Assembly (NCBI GenBank): GCA_944391255.1
Contig: CALXSW010000084.1
Coordinates: forward strand, 1-10,865
Reading direction: 5' to 3'
Length of the DNA: 10,865 nucleotides
Source of the DNA: an uncultured Clostridia bacterium
GTDB taxonomy: Bacteria; Bacillota; Clostridia; UBA1381
The position numbers were made by a program, and so were the translations under genes. This document shows, piece by piece, positions 1 through 5,918 of this stretch. Position 1 is the stretch's first letter, and every line of letters begins with the position of its first letter. The notes under the pieces were generated by a model. It did no database searches. It was not told where the DNA came from and saw nothing but the letters and a program-made list of their open reading frames with translations.

Positions 1-275
1 CTCCTGACGAAAACATAACACGTGAGCAAATAGCGGCTATATTTGAGCGATATGCGCATTTTAAAGGAATGGAAACAAACTGTACGGGAGATCTGTCGCA
101 GTTTACGGATCTTGAAAGTGTTTCCGATTGGGCTTTGGAGAATGTTTCTTGGGCTGTCGGAGCCGGACTTATAAACGGCAAGGAAGGCAATATTATTGAT
201 CCTAAAGGTAACACAACACGTGAACAGGCGGCGATTATGCTGGAAAGATTAATTATAAATTTAGCTCCGGTATAA
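1..275 (+). CDS. S-layer homology (SLH) domain protein, C-terminal fragment
   Basis: The reading frame is open from base 3 and ends at TAA 273-275; the gene begins left of the window, and the in-frame ATG at 69 is internal. About 90 residues are visible. They hold the end of one SLH repeat (ITREQIAAIFERYA) and one complete repeat with the usual order F-x-D, W-A, G-L-I-N-G, then T-T-R-E-Q-A-A-I-M-L-E-R-L. The protein ends about 7 residues after that repeat, so the SLH array is C-terminal, the common placement in large exported clostridial proteins. SLH repeats bind pyruvylated secondary cell-wall polymers and anchor the protein to the envelope. What the rest of the protein does cannot be seen. 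A terminator follows directly. Confidence in the SLH assignment is high. Confidence 0.9.
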   Translation, partial: PDENITREQIAAIFERYAHFKGMETNCTGDLSQFTDLESVSDWALENVSWAVGAGLINGKEGNIIDPKGNTTREQAAIMLERLIINLAPV

Positions 276-282
276 TAAAATG

Positions 283-315
283 ATGCGGCGTTCTGTTGGG
301 CTGTCGCATTTTTTT
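283..315 (+). terminator. Intrinsic terminator of the SLH gene
   Basis: ATGCGGC (283-289) pairs with GTCGCAT (303-309), a 7-bp stem with one G-U pair and a 13-nt loop, followed by a run of seven T. It lies 8 nt after the SLH stop codon. The stem is modest but position and U-tract fit. Confidence 0.75.
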
Positions 316-482
316 CGAGATGTTTTCAAATGATGATCAATGGTAGCATAGATGGGGATAAACGAAATATCTTTATTATCCGAAAGTCTTTGTTTACACA
401 TGTTGTCAACTGAAAAATGTGATAAAGTAGTCTTTTTATAAAAACAAATATTAAATCGTTTTAAGAGCAGTAAATTTTTTGT

Positions 483-503
483 CCATTTTGTCGCCTAAAA
501 TGG
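483..503. repeat. Inverted repeat next to the promoter of the small Cys-motif gene
   Basis: CCATTTT (483-489) and AAAATGG (497-503) form a perfect 7-bp inverted repeat around a 7-nt centre. It ends just upstream of the -35 position of the promoter at 525-533, where a regulator could bind. No known operator was recognised. In this A+T-rich stretch chance is a real alternative. Confidence 0.35.
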
Positions 504-524
504 GTAATTACATAAAATTTTTTA

Positions 525-533
525 TGATATAAT
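525..533 (+). promoter_or_regulatory. Extended -10 promoter for the small Cys-motif gene
   Basis: TGATATAAT is a perfect extended -10 element (TG-n-TATAAT, hexamer at 528-533). The -35 position (505-510, TAATTA) is poor, as is typical where the TG motif compensates. The expected start near 540 leaves a leader of about 25 nt before the ATG. The rest of 316-524 shows no gene. Confidence 0.65.
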
Positions 534-563
534 AAAAAGCAGACTTGAAAGGAATATATGCGT

Positions 564-857
564 ATGAAAAAGACAAGGATTTACAATGTCGAAGGCGCAT
601 TATTGATAGTTTTACTGCAGTATGATGAGTTGCATGATAAGTATATAGAAATATATCCTGATCTTACAGAAAATCCGGTATATACATCTAAAGGAAATCC
701 TATCATGCTGACTGTAGAGGATGCCTGCGCTTTCGGGGAGCAGAAGGATGAAAATGAGAGGTTGATAGACTGCAGTTCGTGCAGGTTTTACAGGCAGATG
801 CCGAATACTTTGATAGGAGTGTGTATAAATGAGAAAAAAATAAACAAACCAGTATAA
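564..857 (+). CDS. Small hypothetical protein with CxxC-x13-C motif
   Basis: A 97-residue protein of a family I do not recognise. Two starts are possible: ATG 558 and ATG 564. The Shine-Dalgarno GAAAGGA (547-553) is only 4 nt from the first and 10 nt from the second; aligned to the full anti-SD, the second fits better, so the protein probably begins MKKTRIYNVEG. The N-terminal half has a short hydrophobic stretch (ALLIVLLQY), more like a buried strand or helix than a signal peptide. The C-terminal part carries C-S-S-C-R-F-Y followed 13 residues later by G-V-C-I, three cysteines that could bind zinc or an Fe-S cluster together with an earlier Cys. It has its own promoter and no partner gene on its strand. 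No terminator with a plus-strand U-tract follows; the stem at 906-943 may stop its transcript too. Being a real gene is likely; any function is unknown. Confidence 0.7.
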   Translation: MKKTRIYNVEGALLIVLLQYDELHDKYIEIYPDLTENPVYTSKGNPIMLTVEDACAFGEQKDENERLIDCSSCRFYRQMPNTLIGVCINEKKINKPV

Positions 858-894
858 AAAATTGTGGGCAAACAATACGGGAAGTTTATGTATT

Positions 895-943
895 TGAAAA
901 AACAGGAGGCTGCTGCAAACTTGTTGAGTTTTACAGCAGCCTC
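895..943 (-). terminator. Intrinsic terminator of tRNA-Arg
   Basis: GAGGCTGCTG (906-915) and CAGCAGCCTC (934-943) form a perfect 10-bp stem. An inner AAACT/AGTTT pairing lengthens the hairpin. Read on the minus strand it is followed by six T (A-run 897-902), so it terminates the tRNA gene lying 9 nt away. Confidence 0.88.
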
Positions 944-952
944 GTATATAAA

Positions 953-1027
953 TGGCACCCCCGACCGGAATCGAACCGATGACTAACCCTTAGGAGGGGC
1001 TTGTAATATCCTCTTTACTACGGGGGC
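953..1027 (-). tRNA. tRNA-Arg (anticodon CCU)
   Basis: Read on the minus strand, 75 nt fold as a standard cloverleaf. The 7-bp acceptor is GCCCCCG with CGGGGGT. The D arm is GTAA/TTAC, the anticodon stem AGCCC/GGGTT with loop CTCCTAA, and the T arm ATCGG-TTCGATT-CCGGT. The discriminator is G and the CCA end is encoded. U33 is followed by CCT, so the anticodon is CCU and the tRNA reads AGG codons. It is a single-gene transcription unit with its own promoter and terminator, opposite in direction to its neighbours. The terminal G1-U72 pair is slightly unusual. Confidence 0.95.
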
Positions 1028-1055
1028 ATATGAATTATAAATCTGTATCCTCTTT

Positions 1056-1084
1056 ATTATACCACATTATGTATTATAATGCAA
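1056..1084 (-). promoter_or_regulatory. Promoter of tRNA-Arg
   Basis: On the minus strand TTGCAT (1079-1084), exactly 17 nt, then TATAAT (1056-1061) preceded by TGG, giving an extended -10. Transcription would start near 1049, about 20 nt before the mature tRNA 5' end. It is a strong, near-consensus vegetative promoter. Confidence 0.85.
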
Positions 1085-1180
1085 GTATTATTTTATCGAT
1101 TTAAAAAATAATCAAACAGATAACGGTAATGTTGCACAATAAAAAAAAACAACCTTTTTTCAATTTTAGCATTTTGCATA

Positions 1181-1209
1181 TTGACTTTAAGAATGAAATA
1201 GATTATAAT
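1181..1209 (+). promoter_or_regulatory. Promoter of glnN
   Basis: TTGACT (1181-1186), a 17-nt spacer and a perfect TATAAT (1204-1209). The expected start is near 1215-1217. It sits about 150 bases upstream of the glnN start codon, so the transcript has a long leader containing an early terminator. Confidence 0.88.
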
Positions 1210-1214
1210 AGATG

Positions 1215-1256
1215 CATAGTTAAATAAGAGTTATGAGTAAGACAAGGGAGTTTTAT
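1215..1256 (+). promoter_or_regulatory. Two-hairpin leader element competing with the glnN attenuator (ANTAR-target-like)
   Basis: Two short stems lie back to back at the presumed 5' end of the transcript. P1 pairs CATAGTT (1215-1221) with AGTTATG (1229-1235), 7 bp with two G-U pairs and a 7-nt loop. P2 pairs GTAAGAC (1237-1243) with GTTTTAT (1250-1256), also 7 bp with two G-U pairs, around the hexaloop AAGGGA (1244-1249). P2 uses bases of the 5' arm of the terminator at 1246-1258, so the two are mutually exclusive. Targets of ANTAR-domain antiterminators, known for nitrogen genes in Clostridia, are tandem stems whose hexaloops carry A at position 1 and G at position 4. P2 fits this; the P1 loop does not. 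The competition is visible in sequence; the ANTAR assignment is inference. Confidence 0.45.
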
Positions 1257-1290
1257 ACAGATCACAGGAAAGTATAAAACTCCCTTTTTT
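1246..1290 (+). terminator. Attenuator terminator in the glnN leader
   Basis: GGGAGTTTTATAC (1246-1258) and GTATAAAACTCCC (1272-1284) form a perfect 13-bp stem with a 13-nt loop, followed at once by six T (1285-1290). It lies about 75 bases after the -10 element and about 80 bases before the glnN start. It cannot belong to an upstream gene, because only an opposite-strand tRNA lies there. Premature termination of the glnN transcript is the natural reading. Confidence 0.85.
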
Positions 1291-1306
1291 CATAAACTCT
1301 CGTTTT

Positions 1307-1320
1307 TTAGCATATGCTAA
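1307..1320. repeat. 14-bp perfect palindrome upstream of glnN
   Basis: TTAGCATATGCTAA is a complete palindrome between the attenuator and the ribosome binding site. It could be a dimeric-regulator operator; TATTAT at 1324-1329 behind it is a weak candidate -10 for a second promoter. It does not match the Bacillus GlnR/TnrA consensus TGTNA-N7-TNACA. Confidence 0.4.
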
Positions 1321-1368
1321 CAATATTATAGATGTTTATTAATACGAATTTCAGGAGGTATTACGAAT

Positions 1369-3462
1369 ATGATGAAAAACGGAAATGTTGCGGAGATCTT
1401 TGGTGAAAAGGTGTTTAATCTTCCTACAATGAAGTCACGTTTGCCGAAGGAAACATATAAATCTTTGCTTAAGACCATAAATACAGGCGCAAAGCTTGAT
1501 GAAAAGGTGGCAGAGGTAGTAGCAAACGCTATGAAGGACTGGGCTATCGAGAACGGCTGTACACATTACACGCATTGGTTCCAGCCTATGACAGGTTTTA
1601 CTGCTGAAAAGCATGACTCATTTATCCAGCCTACATCAGACAGCACTGTTATAATGGAATTTTCAGGCAAGGAGCTTGTTATGGGTGAGCCGGACGCTTC
1701 ATCATTCCCATCAGGCGGATTGAGAGCTACATTCGAGGCGAGAGGATATACGGCATGGGATCCTACATCATTCGCTTTTATAAAGGACAATTCACTCTAT
1801 ATCCCGACTACATTCCTTTCATATACAGGTGAGGTGCTTGACAAGAAGACTCCTCTTCTCCGTTCAATGGAGGCTATAAACAAGCAGGCTAAGAGAGTTC
1901 TCAAGTGCTTTGGCAAGAATCCGGAAAGAGTTGTTTCATATGTTGGACCTGAGCAGGAATACTTCCTCGTTGATAAGAAATTGAGAGATCAGAGAAAGGA
2001 CCTTTTGCTCACAGGCAGAACATTGTTCGGCGCTATGCCTCCTAAGGGACAGGAAATGGACGATCACTATTTTGGTCAGATCAAGGAGAGGATCTCAGCG
2101 TTCATGAAAGAGGTAGATGAAGAGCTTTGGAAGCTCGGTATCTATGCAAAGACAAAGCATAATGAGGTTGCTCCGGCACAGCATGAGATAGCTCCTGTCT
2201 TCTCAACAACAAATATTTCAACTGACCACAACCAGCTCACAATGGAAATGCTCAAGAAGGTAGCCGGCCGCCATGGTCTGTACTGCCTGCTCAATGAAAA
2301 GCCATACGAGGGTATCAACGGTTCAGGTAAGCATAACAACTGGTCTATCGGAACATCAGACGGTGAGCTGCTTCTTAAGCCTGGCAGCCATCCTATGGAT
2401 AATGTACAGTTCCTGCTTTTCCTTGCAGCTGTTATAAAGGCTGTAAATAAGTATGCGACAATACTCAGAGTTTCAGTTGCTACAGCAGGAAATGACCATA
2501 GATTGGGTGCTAACGAAGCTCCTCCGGCGATCGTTTCTGTATATCTCGGCGACCAGCTCGCTCAGATAGTAGATGAGCTCATATCAGGCAACCATGAGGA
2601 CAGCGCGGTAGCTGAATTTATTGAAACAGGTGTTGAAGCGCTTCCGATACTTAAGAAGGACGCTACAGACAGAAACAGAACATCACCGTTCGCGTTCACA
2701 GGAAACAGATTTGAATTCAGAATGCCTGGTTCATCACAGTCTATCGCAGGCATCAACATTGTAATAAACACTATCGTAGCGGATACTTTGTCAGAGTGCG
2801 CTGACGCTCTTGAGGGTTGCGACGACGTAAAGGCTAAGGCTCTTGAACTCGCTGTGGATATGTTTAAGGAAAATCAGGCTGTTATCTTTAACGGAAACGG
2901 TTATAGTGATGAATGGGTAGAGGAAGCAGAGAGAAGAGGCTTGCCAAACCTTAAGACAACACCTGAGGCAATGCCTTACTTCAAGTCGGAATTGTCACTT
3001 GCTTTGTTTGAAAAGCACGGTGTATTCTCAAGAACAGAGACGACTACAAGAACAGATATCATGATGGAAGAGTACGACAAGACTCTTAATATAGAGGCTT
3101 TGACAATGCTTGATATGGCTAAGCAGGAGATACTTCCGACATGTCTTTCATACGCGAAATTTGTAGCTGACGGTGTAGCTGTTAAACAGTCTATCGGTAT
3201 CGATGCAGCTGCTGAAAAAGCGTTTGCTAAGGAGCTTACAGAGCTTACAAGCGAGCTTATGACTAAGATAGAAGAACTTTCAGTTGCAGTAGCCGGAACA
3301 CCGTCTATGGAAGAAGACGCGTTTGCAACAGGTATGTATTATGTAGACACAGTTATTCCGGCAATGAACGCATTGCGTAAGGTCGCTGATACTCTTGAAA
3401 CAAAGGTTTCAAAGGAATATTGGCCAATGCCGACATATACAGATCTTTTGTATCATGTATGA
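1369..3462 (+). CDS. glnN: Glutamine synthetase type III
   Basis: Makes glutamine from glutamate, ammonia and ATP in the cytosol, the main route of ammonia assimilation. The 697 residues match the GSIII class (about 700), far longer than GSI or GSII. The GSIII N-terminal region includes the run from GEPDASSFPSGG (107-117) to WDPTSFAF (130-137). Active-site segments follow in order: GPEQEYF (193-199), NEVAPAQHEIAP (265-276) for metal and glutamate, NGSGKHNNWS (317-326) for nucleotide, GNDHRLGANEAPPA (374-387), and GNRFEFRMPGSSQ (445-457). The C-terminal helical region is characteristic of the class. Start ATG 1369 (a second ATG follows at once) lies 9 nt after AGGAGGT (1353-1359). The gene is monocistronic with its own promoter, attenuator leader and terminator, implying nitrogen-responsive control. 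No truncation is seen; assignment is very secure. Confidence 0.97.
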   Translation: MMKNGNVAEIFGEKVFNLPTMKSRLPKETYKSLLKTINTGAKLDEKVAEVVANAMKDWAIENGCTHYTHWFQPMTGFTAEKHDSFIQPTSDSTVIMEFSGKELVMGEPDASSFPSGGLRATFEARGYTAWDPTSFAFIKDNSLYIPTTFLSYTGEVLDKKTPLLRSMEAINKQAKRVLKCFGKNPERVVSYVGPEQEYFLVDKKLRDQRKDLLLTGRTLFGAMPPKGQEMDDHYFGQIKERISAFMKEVDEELWKLGIYAKTKHNEVAPAQHEIAPVFSTTNISTDHNQLTMEMLKKVAGRHGLYCLLNEKPYEGINGSGKHNNWSIGTSDGELLLKPGSHPMDNVQFLLFLAAVIKAVNKYATILRVSVATAGNDHRLGANEAPPAIVSVYLGDQLAQIVDELISGNHEDSAVAEFIETGVEALPILKKDATDRNRTSPFAFTGNRFEFRMPGSSQSIAGINIVINTIVADTLSECADALEGCDDVKAKALELAVDMFKENQAVIFNGNGYSDEWVEEAERRGLPNLKTTPEAMPYFKSELSLALFEKHGVFSRTETTTRTDIMMEEYDKTLNIEALTMLDMAKQEILPTCLSYAKFVADGVAVKQSIGIDAAAEKAFAKELTELTSELMTKIEELSVAVAGTPSMEEDAFATGMYYVDTVIPAMNALRKVADTLETKVSKEYWPMPTYTDLLYHV

Positions 3463-3504
3463 TAATAAATTAAGCTAATTTCTTTTCTTGTTATATAAGT
3501 AGTT

Positions 3505-3537
3505 GGGGAACAGTCGGCATATAGCCGGCTGTTTTCC
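3505..3537 (+). terminator. Intrinsic terminator of glnN
   Basis: AACAGTCGGC (3509-3518) pairs with GCCGGCTGTT (3524-3533), a 10-bp stem with one G-U pair and the 5-nt loop ATATA. It can be lengthened by weak flanking pairs. A short T-run follows within the 3' arm edge and again at 3539-3542. It lies 46 nt after the stop codon. Confidence 0.8.
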
Positions 3538-3665
3538 ATTTTAAGAATATATTTCTGTCAAGTGTTTAGCGTGTTTTTTTTACTGAAAATGTAAAGTTTG
3601 TTAGCTTTATACAACAAGAAATAATTTTTTTAGTAATTTTTTCATAATATTTTTTTATAAAAAGC
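3538..3665. other. A+T-rich gene-free stretch
   Basis: No ORF, RNA gene or convincing inverted repeat was found here. The stretch is very A+T-rich with several T-runs and leads into the promoter at 3666-3694, where its A/T tracts could act as an UP element. Confidence 0.5.
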
Positions 3666-3694
3666 TTGATTTTTTATAAATTATGATGTATAAT
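3666..3694 (+). promoter_or_regulatory. Strong promoter of the orphan RNA
   Basis: TTGATT (3666-3671), a spacer of exactly 17 nt and a perfect TATAAT (3689-3694). There is no protein gene downstream on this strand before the terminator at 3785-3826. Transcription should begin near 3701. Confidence 0.8.
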
Positions 3695-3700
3695 ACTTAT

Positions 3701-3826
3701 GGAATGTGATAATTATTCCATAATCAATCAATTAAGGGCTAAAGCCGATCACTTTAGTCCTGTTTCCTTACTTACTTATATAACAATCAAAAGCAGCGGC
3801 GTCCGGAAATGCCGCTGTTTTTGATT
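3701..3826 (+). ncRNA. Candidate small noncoding RNA (about 125 nt), unassigned family
   Basis: A self-contained transcription unit: consensus promoter, structured body, terminator. Hairpin 1 pairs TATGGAAT (3698-3705) with ATTCCATA (3715-3722). Hairpin 2 pairs AGGGCTAAAG (3735-3744) with CTTTAGTCCT (3752-3761), 10 bp with one G-U pair and loop CCGATCA. A pyrimidine-rich, probably single-stranded stretch follows (3762-3784) containing TTTCCTTACTTACTT, which is partly complementary to ribosome binding sites. The third hairpin is the terminator. No match to 6S RNA, tmRNA, RNase P or a known riboswitch was recognised. It lies between glnN and the convergent rnhB operon. A trans-acting regulator is possible; this is inference. 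A 41-codon frame runs through it but has no ribosome binding site. Confidence 0.6.
3785..3826 (+). terminator. Terminator of the candidate small RNA
   Basis: AATCAAAAGCAGCGGC (3785-3800) pairs with GCCGCTGTTTTTGATT (3811-3826) along 16 bp with a single G-U pair. The G+C core CAGCGGC/GCCGCTG is followed by TTTTT (3818-3822). The preceding A-run gives a weaker signal on the other strand, so it may work both ways. Confidence 0.82.
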
Positions 3827-3828
3827 GC

Positions 3829-3866
3829 AAAAAAGCAGCGCCCGTTTAGATCACGATTGGGCGCTG
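3829..3866 (-). terminator. Terminator of the rnhB-to-glycosidase operon
   Basis: CAGCGCCC (3836-3843) and GGGCGCTG (3859-3866) form a perfect 8-bp stem with a 15-nt loop. On the minus strand it is followed by C and six T (A-run 3829-3834). It lies 9 nt after the glycosidase stop codon and back to back with the terminator of the plus-strand RNA. Confidence 0.87.
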
Positions 3867-3875
3867 TTATTTTTA

Positions 3876-5138
3876 TTAAATCGTTATTTTGTAAAGTCTT
3901 ACGCCGTGAGGCGGAACTGTTGAGCTTATTATGTTGCGGGCGCGCATTGTGGCTTTTTCGCCTGTCCATATCTCAAAAGCGTCTGCGTCCTTTGTTATTC
4001 CTGCAAATCCAAGAGGTACGAGAGATGATAAAGGCGCGTCACCTGTATTGAAAACGCCTATGTAATATACTCCGTCTTTGCCGTTTGATGCCCATACGAT
4101 CTCATCACCCTTGCGGTAAAGCTCTCTGCCGCAGAAGCTGTTTTTGTTTATTTCTATAAGCTCCCTGTTCTGCATCAGCGAAAGAGTGAATTCGTCGTTA
4201 TATGTCATATCTCCGCCGAACATAAGCGGTGAACGGCACAGACACCAAAGCTACATGAGAAGTTTCTGTTCATCTTCTGTGAAATTTGTCATTCGTCCGC
4301 CGCCGAGAGAACGGATACCGATCCTGCCAAGCGGCAGCATATCGCAGTCTGGCCAATGATTTTCCTTTACATAAGGGAACCAGTCATGACAGTAGTCAAA
4401 CATATTTTTTAAAGGCTCCCAGCTGTCCCAGAAATCGTCTGTCATTCGCCACATATTCGCGTAAGCTGCCAAATGTTCCGCTTCCGATACAGGCGCGGCT
4501 CCGGGAGAGAGGGAAAGAACTATATCGCGCCCTGTCTTTTCTATCGCCTTTTGTATTGCCTCAATTTCAGCGGCGTGATACGGTCTTGCTATATCGTCAA
4601 CCTTTATAAAGTCAACTCCCCAGTCGGCATACATCGAAATTATCGAGTCATAATATTCCTGAGCGCCGTTTCGAGTCATGTCAACGCCTACCATGTCGCC
4701 GTTCCAGCTGCAAACGCTGCCAAGATCAGCGATCTGTGCCGCCGTCGCGTCTGAACCGAGAATACGCGTGTTCATTCTGACAGCCTGACGCGGTATTCCG
4801 CGCAGGATATGTATACCGAATTTCAGACCAAGCGAATGTATGCGGTCGCCAAGCGGCTTGAATCCGACGCCGCCGTCTGCTGACGGAAAACGGTTTACTG
4901 CCGGCATAAGCCGCGAATATTCGTCCATTATAAGCTCAGCGTCATTGTGGTATTCGTTGCTGTCAGCCGTTGGCTCGAACCATTGTATATCTACAACAAT
5001 GTATTCCCAGCCGTATTCTTTTAAATTTTCAGCCATGTATTCAGCGTTTTTTATTACTTCCTTCTCTGTTACGCTCGCTCCGTAGCAGTCCCAGCTGTTC
5101 CAGCCCATAGGAGGGGTTTTTGCTAAATTTTCCTTCAT
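3876..5138 (-). pseudogene. GH27-type alpha-galactosidase-like glycosidase, split by an in-frame TAG
   Basis: The family is retaining glycosidases (alpha-galactosidase, melibiase); no signal peptide, so cytosolic. Numbering here is from the upstream GTG at 5150. The first part has TPPMGWNSWDCYG (12-24), VVDIQWFEP (52-60) and GIHILRGIPRQAV (112-124). The likely nucleophile is in FIKVDD (181-186) and the acid/base in RMTDDFWD (235-242). After M299 a TAG stop occurs at 4251-4253, and the same frame continues with LWCLCRSPLMFGGD, the expected family sequence, then a C-terminal beta domain ending PPHGVRLYKI. Nothing but the one codon is wrong; family members have Ser or Thr there, so TCG to TAG is the simplest origin. 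Start ATG 5138 is preferred, since the SD AAGGAG abuts the GTG at 5150 but sits 11 nt from the ATG. It is the last gene of the operon. Read-through or a sequencing error remain possible. Confidence 0.85.
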
Positions 5139-5170
5139 TTTTTGCGTCACTCCTTTGTGTGATAAATATA

Positions 5171-5914
5171 TCAGTTCAGCTGATCAAAAGCGTACATCAT
5201 CATTGATAATACGGCTTCTCCGGCTGTTTCTGTTCTTAGTATCCGTCTTCCGAGTGTGACAGTCCTTATTCCGGCTCCGCGCAGCTTTTCAAGCTCCGTT
5301 ATATCTATTCCGCCCTCAGGGCCTATGAGGAATGCCGCATTTTTTATGTCACCGACACCTTCAAAGACGTCGCGCAAGCTCGTGTCGCGCTCGCACTCGT
5401 ACGGAACGAAACATAGATCGTAATTTTTCAGCTCCTCAGCTATATCGTCTATGCGCATCGGCTGCGATACCTCCGGAACTACACCTCTGCCCGACTGCTT
5501 TGCCGCCTCGTACGCTATTTTCTGCCATCTATCTGTTTTTTTCTTTTCAGCCGCCGCGTTTTCAAGCTTTACAACGCATCTTGACATAACTGCCGGAACG
5601 ATCCTTGAAATGCCCAGCTCTGTAGTCTTTTGTATTATATAATCCATTTTTGCGGCCTTAGGAAGTCCTTGATACAGCGTGACTTTAAGCTCAGGTTCTG
5701 TATCGCATTTTTTGCTGTCCTTTATATCGCATATTATCCTGTTGCTTTCAGTTTCTCGGATAACGGCTGTATAATCTATGCCGCGTCCGTCGCATACCGT
5801 TATCTCATCACCTGTATCAAGGCGCAATACCTTTTTTATATGCTTTGCGTCCTCGCTGTCGATGATTATTTGATTCTCTGTTATATTTTCTCTCGCTGTA
5901 AAAAATTTAGGCAT
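5171..5914 (-). CDS. rsmE: 16S rRNA (uracil1498-N3)-methyltransferase RsmE
   Basis: Methylates N3 of U1498 in helix 44 of 16S rRNA on the 30S subunit, using S-adenosylmethionine. The 247-residue length is normal. An N-terminal PUA-like RNA-binding domain (about 1-70) precedes the SPOUT methyltransferase domain. Visible marks are KMDYIIQKTTELG (89-101), EAAKQSGR (136-143), the knot motif LIGPEGG (196-202) and LGRRILRTETA (221-231). Start is ATG 5914 (MPKFFTAREN): TTGGAG (5924-5929) lies 9 nt upstream, and the TTG at 5929 would overlap that SD. The SD is embedded in the last codons of the dipeptidase gene, whose stop ends 4 nt before the ATG, so the two are probably translationally coupled. Assignment is secure. 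Confidence 0.95.
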   Translation of the reverse strand: MPKFFTARENITENQIIIDSEDAKHIKKVLRLDTGDEITVCDGRGIDYTAVIRETESNRIICDIKDSKKCDTEPELKVTLYQGLPKAAKMDYIIQKTTELGISRIVPAVMSRCVVKLENAAAEKKKTDRWQKIAYEAAKQSGRGVVPEVSQPMRIDDIAEELKNYDLCFVPYECERDTSLRDVFEGVGDIKNAAFLIGPEGGIDITELEKLRGAGIRTVTLGRRILRTETAGEAVLSMMMYAFDQLN

Positions 5915-5918
5915 ATCT

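Noticed and set aside
385..430. TTGTCA with GATAAA as a promoter upstream of the small Cys-motif gene
   Set aside because: The spacing is only 12 nt, too short for a sigma-A promoter. The extended -10 at 525-533 is far better.
1131..1170. A-run and T-run (1141-1149 and 1155-1160) as a terminator or CRISPR-like leader
   Set aside because: There is no stem with G+C content between them and no repeats nearby. It is simple A+T-rich intergenic sequence; no CRISPR array is present in the window.
1233..1277. 14-codon leader peptide (MSKTREFYTDHRKV) in the glnN leader
   Set aside because: The only SD-like bases (AAGAG) are 2 nt from the ATG, and there are no glutamine or repeated regulatory codons of the kind used in ribosome-mediated attenuation.
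3699..3824. 41-codon frame (MECDNYSIIN...) running through the candidate small RNA
   Set aside because: The expected transcript start is at or just after the ATG, no ribosome binding site exists, and the frame ends inside the terminator. Its composition shows no protein-like pattern, so it is probably chance.
3809..4051. Plus-strand 80-residue frame opposite the end of the glycosidase
   Set aside because: It starts inside the terminator hairpin, lacks a ribosome binding site and lies antisense to clearly conserved glycosidase sequence.
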